A stretch of 64,000 nucleotides of DNA from Kumtagia sp963829135 (GCA_963829135.1 CAWHHO010000004.1:1-64000); one strand, 5' to 3'. Numbered from the stretch's first letter, positions 45,983 to 54,822 are shown. Notes: generated by a model from the sequence alone, not told the origin. Program-made: numbers and translations.

Positions 45983-47321
45983 GGTAGTGTGCTGAGCGTT
46001 CTGCAAATTCGCTGAGCGATGGCGGTCATGGCAGTCTGGTGATTGTTCACGTCACCGATTCCCGCGAAGGAACGCCACCATGACCAAGCTTGAAAGTAAG
46101 ACTGCCAGCGCTGCGGTCAAAGACATTCTGCTTTCGAACCCTGAGGGACTTCACGAAGTGATCCGTGCGGTGATGCAGGAGGTGCTTGAGGCGGAGATGG
46201 AGGAGGCACTGGGTGCTTCGAAGGGCGAGCGGACGCCGGAGCGACTTGGCTACCGCTCTGGTTACTATGGCCGTACCCTTGTGACACGCGTCGGCAAGCT
46301 TGAGCTGCGGGTTCCGCAAGACCGTTCGGGGCGTTTCTCCGCTGAGTTGTTCGAGCGCTACCAGCGTTCGGAACGGGCCTTGGTGGCGACGCTGTCGGAG
46401 ATGTATGTGCAGGGCGTGTCGACGCGCAAGGTCAAGGCGATCACCGAGGAACTATGCGGCCATGCTTTCTCGGCCTCGTCGATCTCGGCCATCAACAAGC
46501 GGCTGGACGAGAGCCTCGCTGCCTTTGCCAGGCGCCCCCTTCAAGAGCCGTTTCCTTACCTGATCCTCGACGCGCGCTATGAGAAGGTTCGTGAAGGCGG
46601 CGTGGTCATGAGCCAGGCGGTGCTGATCGCTGTCGGCATCGACTGGGACGGCCGGCGCCAGATCCTGGCTGTGGAGATGGCCAATCGCGAGAGCCGTTCG
46701 GCCTGGAAAGACTTTCTTGTCTCGCTGAAGACACGCGGCCTAAAGGGTGTCGAACTGGTCGTGTCCGACGATCACGCCGGCCTGGTCGCAGCGATCGGCG
46801 AGGTGATCCCGGAAGCCGCCTGGCAGCGCTGCCATGTGCACTTCCTCAGGAATGCGCTCGATCATCTGCCGCGCAAGCACGGCGACGACTGTCTGCAGGA
46901 GTTGCGCTGGCTCTACGACCGGCGCGATCTCGCTGAGGCCAAGGCCGATCTCGCCGCCTGGCTCACCAAATGGTCGCCTCGCTATCCGCGCCTGACTAGC
47001 TGGGCCGAGGATGCCATCGAACAGACCCTGACCTTCTTCAGGCTGCCGAGACAGCACCACAAGCATCTCAAGTCCACCAACATGCTCGAACGGCTCAACG
47101 AGGAAATTCGCCGGCGCACCTATGTCGTACGCATCTTCCCCAACGCCGAAAGCTGTCTGCGCCTCGTCAGGGCCCTGGCTGTCGAGACCAACGAAAACTG
47201 GATGGAGGCAAATCGCTACATCAACATGGACGATCTGCGCGAGCACAAGAAACTCGCACTACGCCAAGCCGCATGACCAGCACTATGGCCGCCACTTTTG
47301 CAGAACTTGACGCACACAACC
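45983..47321 (+). mobile_element. IS256-family insertion sequence, intact
   Basis: The element is 1,339 bp long. The left end starts GGTAGTGTGC and has GTTCTGCAAA at positions 16-25; the right end, reversed, starts GGTTGTGTGC and has GTTCTGCAAA at the same offset, so 19 of the outer 25 bases agree. An 8-bp direct repeat GTGTACGG flanks it exactly (45975-45982 and 47322-47329), the target-site length known for IS256 elements. It holds one transposase gene. Intact ends and target duplication indicate a recent insertion. Confidence 0.92.
46080..47276 (+). CDS. IS256-family transposase (mutator type)
   Basis: 398 residues, full length for the family. The DDE triad is Asp in PYLILDARYEKV, Asp in VELVVSDDHAGLVAAIG, and Glu in TNMLERLNEEIRRRT. 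An LGYRSGYYGRTLVTRVGKLE block and the CHVHFLRNALDHLPRKH block are also typical. The ATG follows GAAGGAACGCCACC. No frameshift, so the element should be able to move. Confidence 0.97.
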   Translation: MTKLESKTASAAVKDILLSNPEGLHEVIRAVMQEVLEAEMEEALGASKGERTPERLGYRSGYYGRTLVTRVGKLELRVPQDRSGRFSAELFERYQRSERALVATLSEMYVQGVSTRKVKAITEELCGHAFSASSISAINKRLDESLAAFARRPLQEPFPYLILDARYEKVREGGVVMSQAVLIAVGIDWDGRRQILAVEMANRESRSAWKDFLVSLKTRGLKGVELVVSDDHAGLVAAIGEVIPEAAWQRCHVHFLRNALDHLPRKHGDDCLQELRWLYDRRDLAEAKADLAAWLTKWSPRYPRLTSWAEDAIEQTLTFFRLPRQHHKHLKSTNMLERLNEEIRRRTYVVRIFPNAESCLRLVRALAVETNENWMEANRYINMDDLREHKKLALRQAA

Positions 47322-47380
47322 GTGTACGGGGCCGACGGGGAGCATCAGGCGAGATCGAACCGAGCCGCAATGCTTCATTC

Positions 47381-48286
47381 CTAGCCTTCCCTGGCAACGC
47401 TCGCTACGGAGGTCAGGTAATTGAGCATCCACCGTCCAGCCGGTCTGAGGCCGTGCTCCGAAACGTAAGCAGCGCCAAGCACCATCTTTGTGAGGGAGTC
47501 GAAGCCGACCGGTTGAATGACGGTCAACCTCCCGTCTTTGATTTCGTCCTCTACCATATGCGCCGGCATATTTCCCCAGCCGAGCCCTGCGAGCAGCATC
47601 GATTTTTTGGCGCCAAGATCAGCCAACCGCCAGGATCTACTGGAAAGCACACCCCAATCCACGGCAGCCGTCAAAGTCGTCGCGTCTGTCAAGACAAGTT
47701 GGACATGCTGGCGAAGCACGTGCGGCTCGATAATACCCTGCACGGACGCGAGGGGATGGGATGGAGAGACAACTGGGCACATATCAACGGTAGTGATCGG
47801 AGTAAGTTTGAGCGCGGCGAGTTCAGCTACGTTGCTCGGCAGCAATCCGATGGCGCATGTCCCGTCGGTCACCAGCTTAGCGGCGGCACCCAATGACGCG
47901 ACGTAGAGGCGCGGCGGGACTGTCGGAAATTGTTTGGTGAAAGCCCGAAGCGCATCAAATATCTGAGGCATCGGATAAAACGCGTCCAGCACCATGCATA
48001 GCTCGGCTTCCAGGCCGCTGGCGAGCCCGCGTGCCTGCTCGCGGAACGCTCCCGCTTCTTCAGCAATACGACGCGCCCGGGTTAATAGTGCGCGGCCGGC
48101 CGGGGTTAGTATCGAGCGGTAGGCCGATCGATCGAACAGCGGGACGCCGATTTCAGTCTCCAGTTTTCGGATCGCGTACGTAACTGCCGACTGAGCCCGT
48201 TGCAGCGATTTTGCCGCTTTCGGGAAGCTGCCCTCGTCAACGACCGACAGAAAAACCTTGATCTGATCGAGGGTAAGAGCGTCCAT
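47381..48286 (-). CDS. LysR-family transcriptional regulator
   Basis: 301 residues. The HTH reads LTLDQIKVFLSVVDEGSFPK followed by AAKSLQRAQSAVTYAIRKLE. The effector domain spans about 90-295 (LCMVLDAFYPMPQIFDALRA, ATLTAAVDWG replaced here by TLTAAVDWGVLSSRSWRLAD, LLAGLGWGNMPAHMVEDEI). Its 3' end lies 52 bp from the IS target duplication. There is no obvious partner gene: upstream lie 416 bp of non-coding sequence and then the protease-nuclease gene on the same strand. Confidence 0.92.
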   Translation of the reverse strand: MDALTLDQIKVFLSVVDEGSFPKAAKSLQRAQSAVTYAIRKLETEIGVPLFDRSAYRSILTPAGRALLTRARRIAEEAGAFREQARGLASGLEAELCMVLDAFYPMPQIFDALRAFTKQFPTVPPRLYVASLGAAAKLVTDGTCAIGLLPSNVAELAALKLTPITTVDMCPVVSPSHPLASVQGIIEPHVLRQHVQLVLTDATTLTAAVDWGVLSSRSWRLADLGAKKSMLLAGLGWGNMPAHMVEDEIKDGRLTVIQPVGFDSLTKMVLGAAYVSEHGLRPAGRWMLNYLTSVASVAREG

Positions 48287-48702
48287 GATCTAATTCATAT
48301 ATCAAGACGGGATAAAGTTAGCCACTTTTTGAGTGATGGCCAGTGCTTACCTTTTCGCCATGCTTGTCTAACAGCCTCGGTATCCCGCGATGTCGCTCTG
48401 ATTGCGAACCCAGAGTTCGAGGCCGGCCGTGCCGCGGGGAAGGGAGCCCGCCGCCTCGTCGATGGAGGAAATCCGGGTTCCAGCAATCCATTTCTGCTTA
48501 TGTCCAGAGGATTGGCCGCCCACCGACGCGCCGCTTCCTCCCTTATGTGCGTGGCTTGCTCTTTCGACCGGTTAAAACCCCGCGGGTGGGTTGAGGCTTG
48601 CCGCCTCGGTCCTGCGCTTCGTCGGCTCTTCGAACGCGTATCTCGGAGCCATCCAGCACCGCGACATCCGCCGAGCCCGCCATCACATCCGCCTCGTGCA
48701 AT
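48287..48702. other. No gene seen
   Basis: About 416 bp between the LysR start and the end of the protease-nuclease gene. Short ORFs are Pro/Arg-rich and unconvincing. I see no hairpin terminator or repeat. Confidence 0.4.
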
Positions 48703-50787
48703 TTATCCGAGAAAAGCACGCCGGTCAGTTCGGTGATTTTCCGCGAGTGACACCTGATACATCTTGAAGCGGCCGGGCCGAAATACCTCTATGCCGAACC
48801 TTCTGACCACGTCCGCCTGGCTGAGAGTGAACCCGAACACCTTTAGCTTGCGCACGCCTTCGATGGTCTGGGGCACCGCAATTATTTTCCAGAATTGCAG
48901 AGGATATTTTACTTCGCCAAAACCGGAATCCCGGGACGGGTCCCTATCGTCGAGCACGGGCCCGGCAAGAATGCACGCTTTCGTATCCTCGCCCTTCAGG
49001 CTGCCCTGCACGTAGTTCTCGAAATCGCCCCAGAGTCCGGTCATGCCGACATAGGTGCCGTCGTTGCGACCGGGCGCAGACTGGTTGAAGGCCTCATGCT
49101 GCGGTGTGCAATTGGTCCAGTGAAACGTGTCTGCGTTCGCGAACTCTATTTCCTCCTCGTTAAAGCCCCATGCGTTATCTTCTCGACGGACGATATGCCC
49201 GCGATCTATGTTTCCGGCTGGCTTGTAGAACTCCGCATCGATAAGCTGGAATTCTCCAGGAAGGCGTGGATCCGGGATCCACTTGTCAGTCCCAAACTCC
49301 TTTCGGTCGCGTGTTGACTTAAGCTCTGGATCATAGTCGACATTCGCGGCTGACCACATCTGCAGACGACGGCCCTTGTTCATCACGATCGAGAAGTGGT
49401 GATACTTCAGCAAGAGCGGCTTATCACCGTCGCGATAGAGCTCTCCCGCTCGGTCGGGTGCGACTCTCGGCGCCTCAACCTCCAGTTCGTCGTCTTCCGG
49501 ATCGAGAAATCTGGGGTCGTAACCATCTCTCCCCGCGTAGTCAGGATCGAAGCGAATAACCTTTTCCGCGCTTAGAACTGCAGTCGAACGAGGGTTGACA
49601 GTCTGGGCGACCTGTAGCGTGTCCGTGGGCGCGTATACGTGGATCGTCACCGGCCCGGTAAAATTGAACGTGTTGTTCCCTGTCATACTCGGCGGAATTC
49701 GACCGTCGGTGATGGGGATCGGCGGAGAAATGGGCGTCCTCATCTCATTGACGAGATCATCTGCCGGATCGGTTGTTGTGCTCATCAGGGCGTTGAGCAT
49801 CGCTTGCTGCTTAGGATTGTCCATCTTCACTGCCCCCAGGAATTTCACCAGCGTGCTCACCCGGATGCCCTCGTTCGCGATCCAATGCACTCGCTCGTCG
49901 GGCATACCTTCTTCCCAATATCCCCCGCCTACCGCCACGACATGTTCGCCGTCCATTTCTGGGATGGACGCATGGTGAAGGCCAATCAACTGCCAGTCTT
50001 TGCTGAACACAGGCGACCCGGATGAACCTTCGAGAGTGTCGGTCTCGTAGTGAAGGAATCCAGAATCGAGTAGATCGATCAGACGGTTCTGAGCGATCGC
50101 GTATTGCTTTTCTCCGCCTTCGGGATGCTGAATTATATTGACAGGCTGGCCGATCAGGATCTTCGGCGTGGCCTCGACAAGCGGAGCGTATCCAAAGTCC
50201 GTCAATGCGGCACCGTTAAGCGACCGGGCGCTCACGGCTACCAGCGCAAAGTCGAGCTTCTCGTCGTTCAGAAAAAATTTGTCAGGCTCGAGCTCGAAGA
50301 TCGTCCCGCTTTCAAGACCTCTGTCCGTACGCTCGTAAAGAAAATTCGCGCCGACGCCGACCGCGTCCAGCCGGGATGGGAATACGTGATGGTTGGTTAG
50401 AAGCAGATTGTTCGACACCATGAAGGACGTTGCAAAGCCCTCCGGCTGCGTTCCCTCACCGCCAAGCGTTACGACGCGTGCGACTGGGCGCCCAGCCAAC
50501 CGCGCACCATCGCTCGGGGCGAATGGAACAAAGTCCAGCGTGGGTCCCAGTTTCCGCTCTATTCCGATCGGCAGTCGGCCGACGCTTCGAAGTTCGCGGG
50601 CGCGTGAAAACGCGGCTTCACGTGCGGCATACCTCGCATTCCGCATCGGCGAATCCGCGGCACCTGGTCCGCCTTCCTGAAGTTGCCGCTGGTTTTCTGA
50701 TCGCTCGCCGGCGCGCGCTCTCCACCGCTGCATTGCGGCATAGCGCACCTCCCGCTGAGCTTCCCGAATCCTGTCCAGTTGTCCCAT
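48703..50787 (-). CDS. Trypsin-like serine protease fused to NUC1 nuclease
   Basis: 694 residues; GAGGGGTACCT precedes the ATG. An N-terminal basic helical stretch (1-75) is followed by a V8/trypsin-like protease domain (about 100-290). Its catalytic residues are His134 (LLLTNHHVFPS), Asp179 (EKLDFALVAV) and Ser256 (EGSSGSPVF). A linker (about 320-450) contains NTFNFTGPVTIHVY. The C-terminal ~240 residues are a DNA/RNA non-specific endonuclease with the DRGH motif at 528-531 (NIDRGHIVRRED), metal-ligand Asn559 (HWTNCTPQHEAFNQ) and WGDFENYV. Both active sites look complete. No signal peptide, so it should act in the cytoplasm. The fusion suggests proteolysis-linked control of a nuclease; this is inference. 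Confidence 0.9.
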   Translation of the reverse strand: MGQLDRIREAQREVRYAAMQRWRARAGERSENQRQLQEGGPGAADSPMRNARYAAREAAFSRARELRSVGRLPIGIERKLGPTLDFVPFAPSDGARLAGRPVARVVTLGGEGTQPEGFATSFMVSNNLLLTNHHVFPSRLDAVGVGANFLYERTDRGLESGTIFELEPDKFFLNDEKLDFALVAVSARSLNGAALTDFGYAPLVEATPKILIGQPVNIIQHPEGGEKQYAIAQNRLIDLLDSGFLHYETDTLEGSSGSPVFSKDWQLIGLHHASIPEMDGEHVVAVGGGYWEEGMPDERVHWIANEGIRVSTLVKFLGAVKMDNPKQQAMLNALMSTTTDPADDLVNEMRTPISPPIPITDGRIPPSMTGNNTFNFTGPVTIHVYAPTDTLQVAQTVNPRSTAVLSAEKVIRFDPDYAGRDGYDPRFLDPEDDELEVEAPRVAPDRAGELYRDGDKPLLLKYHHFSIVMNKGRRLQMWSAANVDYDPELKSTRDRKEFGTDKWIPDPRLPGEFQLIDAEFYKPAGNIDRGHIVRREDNAWGFNEEEIEFANADTFHWTNCTPQHEAFNQSAPGRNDGTYVGMTGLWGDFENYVQGSLKGEDTKACILAGPVLDDRDPSRDSGFGEVKYPLQFWKIIAVPQTIEGVRKLKVFGFTLSQADVVRRFGIEVFRPGRFKMYQVSLAENHRTDRRAFLG

Positions 50788-51082
50788 AGGTACCCCTCAT
50801 CAGGCAGGAGGTCTGGCACTGTACAAAGAAGCACTACCGCCGCTGTCTAGAACGACTGCTTGGATGTCTCAACTTCGAGGCTAATTCCCTGTTGTTGTAT
50901 CAGGAACCGCTGGGATTGCCGTAGACAGTGGCGATCAAGTTGGGTAAAAACAAATCAGCAGCCAAAGATGACGCCTACTTTTTTCGGCATCATCAATTAT
51001 ATACACTATTCTTGGCTAAATCTTGAACCGAGTCAATAGATGTAACCGCTCGGTCGGTTTCACTGGGTGCGACCGGTGGCGT
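50788..51082. other. Promoter-side region of the protease-nuclease gene
   Basis: This 295 bp contains no gene. A near-perfect hairpin, GATGACGCC (50967-50975) and GGCATCATC (50986-50994), with one mismatch and a T-rich loop, lies between the membrane protein gene and the protease gene. It may be a terminator or an operator. Confidence 0.45.
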
Positions 51083-51601
51083 TCATCGAACGCCCTTGCT
51101 TTGAGCATCAGCGTAACCAGGCATGAGGCGCCAGTCTAATTCGATCTCCTGCTCCTCCGCGACGCGTATCTGATTGCCTGGTTTCGTGACGTTCAGATCG
51201 TTGCTGCACGTGGTCGAGTATGGACGCTCCCACAAGTCCTCGTATATTGCGCCCAAGCCGTACCTGTTTTCATCCCGGCTCCAGTGCAAAGGATAGACAC
51301 CATCTTTCTTCAACGGAGGTATGCGAACCGGCTTGATCCACACCGGCGGAACCTCGACGCCGACGCTGTAGTCGCGAAAAAGAATGACGATGTTCATGGC
51401 GGGACCGCTGCCGATATTGGCGATCTGCCAGCCGGCTTCGAAGCTGTAAGAGAAAATCAAAGCGGGCCTGACGCTGATGCGCTGAGTCAGTCGCGTCAGA
51501 TACAGGGTCGTCAGTAAGGATGCCATCGAGATGCAAAGTGCGATTACGCCCGCATAGTCCTTGAGGATGTCAAGTGCACCTGCTGATGGTGGTTCGAGCA
51601 T
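51083..51601 (-). CDS. Single-pass membrane protein, unknown family
   Basis: 172 residues from the ATG at 51599-51601, supported by AGGAG seven bases upstream; the open frame extends to 51670 but overlaps the upstream gene. One hydrophobic segment near the N-terminus (YAGVIALCISMASLLTTLYL) leads into a soluble domain with FSYSFEAGWQIANIGSGPAM, NIVILFRDYSVGVEVPPVWI, and LGAIYEDLWERPYSTTCSND. This looks like a beta-sandwich-type domain following a short coiled part. It lies between the NTF2-like gene and the protease-nuclease gene on the same strand. No function known to me. Confidence 0.8.
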   Translation of the reverse strand: MLEPPSAGALDILKDYAGVIALCISMASLLTTLYLTRLTQRISVRPALIFSYSFEAGWQIANIGSGPAMNIVILFRDYSVGVEVPPVWIKPVRIPPLKKDGVYPLHWSRDENRYGLGAIYEDLWERPYSTTCSNDLNVTKPGNQIRVAEEQEIELDWRLMPGYADAQSKGVR

Positions 51602-51659
51602 CGCGGCACTCCTAGCTGGCTCGTTTGTGGTGCGATCGCGGAGATCTGCACATACTCTC

Positions 51660-52013
51660 TCATCCCTCATTCAAACTGCACACGCGGATCAGCCACGAGC
51701 CGTCCGGTTGCCGCTCGAACACGTTCAGCGACGTTCCTTTCTCGTGACTGTCCGAGTACCGCGTCAAACACCAGCTCGCATCGCCGGAAACGCCGGCGTC
51801 GAACACATCGAGCTGCTTTTCTGCACTCCCCTCCAGTTCAACCCAAACCTTGTGAGGTGACTCCAGGGCTTTCCGGCCAAGTGCCGGAGGTGCGAACGGC
51901 GAGTAGAGCGCTGTGTCGAGCGTAAATACCGCTGCGCAGCCCGCTGCGTCCCGGCGACGATAGGCGGAGCGATAGATGTCATAGACGTGTCGGAGTTCGT
52001 CCAGGATTGCCAT
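51660..52013 (-). CDS. NTF2/SnoaL-like small protein
   Basis: 117 residues from the ATG at 52011-52013, with GGGAGAGGTAATCGTC upstream; the frame is open further. The sequence fits a cone-shaped NTF2-like fold of the SnoaL/DUF4440 type: a helical start (LDELRHVYDIYRSAYRRRDA), then AAGCAAVFTLDTALYSPFAP and strand blocks KQLDVFDAGVSGDASWCLTR and TSLNVFERQPDGSWLIRVCS. Such proteins bind small ligands or act as isomerases. It precedes the membrane protein by 58 bp and is probably co-transcribed. Confidence 0.75.
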   Translation of the reverse strand: MAILDELRHVYDIYRSAYRRRDAAGCAAVFTLDTALYSPFAPPALGRKALESPHKVWVELEGSAEKQLDVFDAGVSGDASWCLTRYSDSHEKGTSLNVFERQPDGSWLIRVCSLNEG

Positions 52014-52167
52014 GACGATTACCTCTCCCAGAGAATGTAGTGCGTGAATATGCTGTTCTCGCGAAGCGCGCCCGAAGGAGCAAATTACCAAGCGTAGGGG
52101 GATTGTGTGTACGCAACCACGAAGTGATCTGCTGCTTGAGGATGCCCAGTTGAGCATTGCTCTGCAG

Positions 52168-52308
52168 CTACCCTCCGGGCAGGCGCGCTGTTTGCTCAAG
52201 CAGCGGCAAAACGACGGCGCTATCTAGCAGCTCAAGGAGACGGCGCCGGTTGATGTACCAGCACGTAAGGTCGTAATCGACAGCCTGCGTTTCCCTTTCC
52301 TCCGCCAT
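52168..52308 (-). CDS. 46-residue ORF coupled to fic
   Basis: The ATG (52306-52308) lies two bases after the fic stop codon, so translation would be coupled. The peptide (AEERETQAVDYDLTCWYINR, then RRLLELLDSAVVLPLLEQTA) has an acidic start, an aromatic middle and an amphipathic end. No family recognised. The location suggests a fic partner, but nothing in the sequence proves it is expressed. Confidence 0.45.
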   Translation of the reverse strand: MAEERETQAVDYDLTCWYINRRRLLELLDSAVVLPLLEQTARLPGG

Positions 52309-52310
52309 CG

Positions 52311-53852
52311 CTACACCGCCGACCGATCCATGGACCAGCGCACCCGCTGGGCGATGAATGATGCAAAAGGCACTGCATTCATATCGACGCTTGCGGTCTC
52401 CAGCGCCGCCATGTAGGCCGCCCGGTCTTCGACGCGGATAACGGTCCACGGATAACCGCCCGACGCGAGCATGGCGTTCATGAGAAAGCGCGCCATGCGG
52501 CCGTTCCCGTCGGGATACGGGTGCACGTAGCCGACAAGCCAGTGCCCCAGAACAGCGCGCACGCTGGGCTCTGACTCCGTTTCCAGCAGATCGAACAGGG
52601 CCGACATGCCATCGGGTACGCTTTCCGTACGGGGTGGCACATGGCGCGATCCGCGAATGTATACTGGACTGTTGCGGTAGCCGGCGAGAACCCCCGCACG
52701 CAGGAGGCCAGCGGCGACTGAGGGCTGAAACATTTCCCGGTACCAGACACGATGAGTTTCCCTCACAACAGCGCCCGGTGATGCGCCGTCGATGACCGGC
52801 GCGACCGATTTCTTGACTTCCTGGAAGGCCTGCCAGTATCCGCGCGCCGCCAGGGCATCACGGTTCTTGCGGTCGTCTTCATTTTCCTGCGGATTCCAAC
52901 TGCCCTGCCGCACGCGATCGATGAGGTTGGGCGTGACGCTGTAGCCCTCGATAGACAGCGAGTGATAGGCGTCATTCTGATAGATGTCGTCGACGAACCG
53001 AAGATAGGCCTTCTGATCGCGCGGAAGTCCCGGCGCCGCAGGGAAGTTGTCGAGAACGGCCTGTCTTTGTGTTTCCCAGATGGCATGCAGACGGCCAACG
53101 ATAGCCGCCGCTCCCGGCACGATTGCCGGGACGTTTTGTTTTTCTGCAAACGGATCGCTTTCGCGCACGTCATAGCTGGCCCCTTTCATTGTCCGGATGA
53201 TTTCATCGGCAAACGATGCGCGACCGGCGCGCCGCAAGGCGCCGGCAAGACGGCCGGCAACAGCTGAATGACCACCGTCAAGCAAGCGCGACAGAAGCGA
53301 TGACGGGTCCTTGATACCTGCCAGAGCCACCTGCGCTTCAATCGGGAAGCGCTGGAAAAAACCCTCTGGCACTTTGATGAGCGCCGCTTCGGGTGTGTAC
53401 AACCGCAGGCCTCCTTCCTCCGCGAGGTCCTCTTGTGAGGGCATCTGCTTCTGTTTGAGGTCATAGAGCGACGTGCCAAATAGGAGCTGCAGGTTGTTGT
53501 TTGTTCCCTTGGGGCTATAGACAATGACTTGGGCCGGGATCGTCGTGGCTTCAGCGCGCATCAGTAGCGATTGCTCCGGCGACAAATGCCACGCGTCGCC
53601 GAACCGCTCGCGGCAATAACGCCCGCAGAACTCCCAGAACGAGGCGTACCATGGCGTGTTGTCGCCCTCATTTGCCTTTGGGCTGCTCGATAAGAGCCAG
53701 CCCTTAATCACTTCCTGAAGGAAGCCATTTTGAACGAGGCGCTCCCGGTAGGTACGCCCCAGCTCGGCTGACTGAAACACATGGCGACCGTCCTTCTGAA
53801 GCGCCTTCAGCGCGTCCAGGGCATCGGCGAGTTTTTCATGGGGTGCGGCCAT
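52311..53852 (-). CDS. Fic-family protein with inhibitory motif and HTH-like N-terminus
   Basis: 513 residues from the ATG at 53850-53852; the longer frame to 53921 would read through the upstream repeats. The Fic core motif is VGYVHPYPDGNGRMARFLMN, with catalytic His and the anion-binding loop. The inhibitory signature S-x-x-x-E-G appears as YHSLSIEGYSV (about residue 290), so this is a Fic protein with an internal inhibitory helix on its N-terminal side. The first ~60 residues (LADALDALKALQKDGRHVFQ, then SAELGRTYRERLVQNGFLQE) resemble the winged HTH of AbiEi-type antitoxins. It should transfer AMP or another nucleotide to an unknown target. The four-copy repeat upstream may be its operator. 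Confidence 0.92.
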   Translation of the reverse strand: MAAPHEKLADALDALKALQKDGRHVFQSAELGRTYRERLVQNGFLQEVIKGWLLSSSPKANEGDNTPWYASFWEFCGRYCRERFGDAWHLSPEQSLLMRAEATTIPAQVIVYSPKGTNNNLQLLFGTSLYDLKQKQMPSQEDLAEEGGLRLYTPEAALIKVPEGFFQRFPIEAQVALAGIKDPSSLLSRLLDGGHSAVAGRLAGALRRAGRASFADEIIRTMKGASYDVRESDPFAEKQNVPAIVPGAAAIVGRLHAIWETQRQAVLDNFPAAPGLPRDQKAYLRFVDDIYQNDAYHSLSIEGYSVTPNLIDRVRQGSWNPQENEDDRKNRDALAARGYWQAFQEVKKSVAPVIDGASPGAVVRETHRVWYREMFQPSVAAGLLRAGVLAGYRNSPVYIRGSRHVPPRTESVPDGMSALFDLLETESEPSVRAVLGHWLVGYVHPYPDGNGRMARFLMNAMLASGGYPWTVIRVEDRAAYMAALETASVDMNAVPFASFIAQRVRWSMDRSAV

Positions 53853-53861
53853 CTGCGTCAC

Positions 53862-53942
53862 ATTACAAGTTTTTAAGGTTGAGTAATTACAAGTATATGA
53901 TGCCGAACCACCACAAGTCAATAGCGTTGTGTCATTGCAAGT
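53862..53942. promoter_or_regulatory. Four-copy 24-bp-periodic repeat upstream of fic
   Basis: On the plus strand ATTACAAGT at 53862 and 53886, ACCACAAGT at 53910 and ATTGCAAGT at 53934 follow one another with exact 24-bp spacing. The shared core is ACAAGT or GCAAGT. The array starts 10 bp upstream of the fic ATG and must overlap its promoter. The exact spacing suggests cooperative binding of a repeated protein, possibly the HTH-like N-terminus of Fic. Confidence 0.75.
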
Positions 53943-54721
53943 TTGTTATGCAAACCTGAGTTCCGCCTCACCGCCCCTGACATGGACGGAGTTAGCTCTC
54001 CCACCTACACCGCCAGATCGATGTCCCACTGAGATAACCGCGGCGTCGTTCGGTCAGGCTTTGACGAGAACGGATTAGTGGATGCCGGCGCGTTGATATC
54101 GGGTGTAGGCACCGCTCTTCCACAGCCGGTAGTTCAGCATCGCCTCGCTAGTTCCGTACATATGCTGGGCTTCAGCGATAAGCTGCCAGTACATGACGTG
54201 CCCTGCGCCTTCGTTGGTGGAAGCACAATGCGCCCCCTCTGCCTCCACGCTCCCGTCATGCGCTCGCTCGCCCTCGCGGGGATTGTACACGCTACTTCTG
54301 CCTCCTGACATAGTGTGTATTTTCCCCCCTCTGAGGGTGCTCAGTAACCTCGCGGAACTTCCCGTTCGCTTGCCTGACAGCCTTCTCAAACACCTTGGTG
54401 CTCATGACCCGGGTGTTCGCGTCGGGCGACGACCTCCTATCGGTGAAAGCCGGTTTTGCTGTCCCGGCCAATTGTGAAGTAGGTTTTTCCGCCCATGTTG
54501 ACGTCCTCTCATCTGCTCGAGCTATATAGGGACGAGTCATACAGTTCGTACCCTACCTGGTAATTGAGCCATCCTAAATCACCTCCGACGATTGCACTTC
54601 TGCAGTTTATGCTCCAGCGTCGGAGCACAAACTAAGCCGCGGAGCGCCTCTCAGTCTCCTCCGGGGTGTTGTGCCATTACCCAGGCCACCACGATGCGGT
54701 TGGAATCAAGCTTAGCTCTTT
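53943..54721. other. Mostly non-coding, with a possible ImmA/IrrE C-terminal fragment
   Basis: About 780 bp between fic and the hipB promoter. A minus-strand frame (54075-54389) ends with a stretch (VMYWQLIAEAQHMYGTSEAM, then LNYRLWKSG) that resembles the C-terminal tail of ImmA/IrrE-type metallopeptidases (helix, then SEAML-RL). It lacks the HExxH part, so at best it is a remnant. A 37-codon frame at 54292-54405 has no clear support. Nothing else seen. Confidence 0.35.
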
Positions 54722-54822
54722 TGATCCATAAAACGACCATTAAGTGATCTCATGGTCCGTCTATGGATCATTATGGATCATAAGTTTGACATTTTGTTGT
54801 TTCCGGGCTAGTATGGTCCATA
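54722..54822 (+). promoter_or_regulatory. hipBA promoter with operators
   Basis: A near-consensus promoter: TTGACA (54786-54791), a 17-bp spacer and TAGTAT (54809-54814), 57 bp upstream of the hipB ATG. The palindrome TATGGTCCATA (54812-54822) overlaps the -10 box. Upstream lie two tandem TATGGATCAT words (54762-54771, 54772-54781) and TGATCCATAA (54722-54731). These are arranged as HipB-type operators for repression of the operon. Confidence 0.8.
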
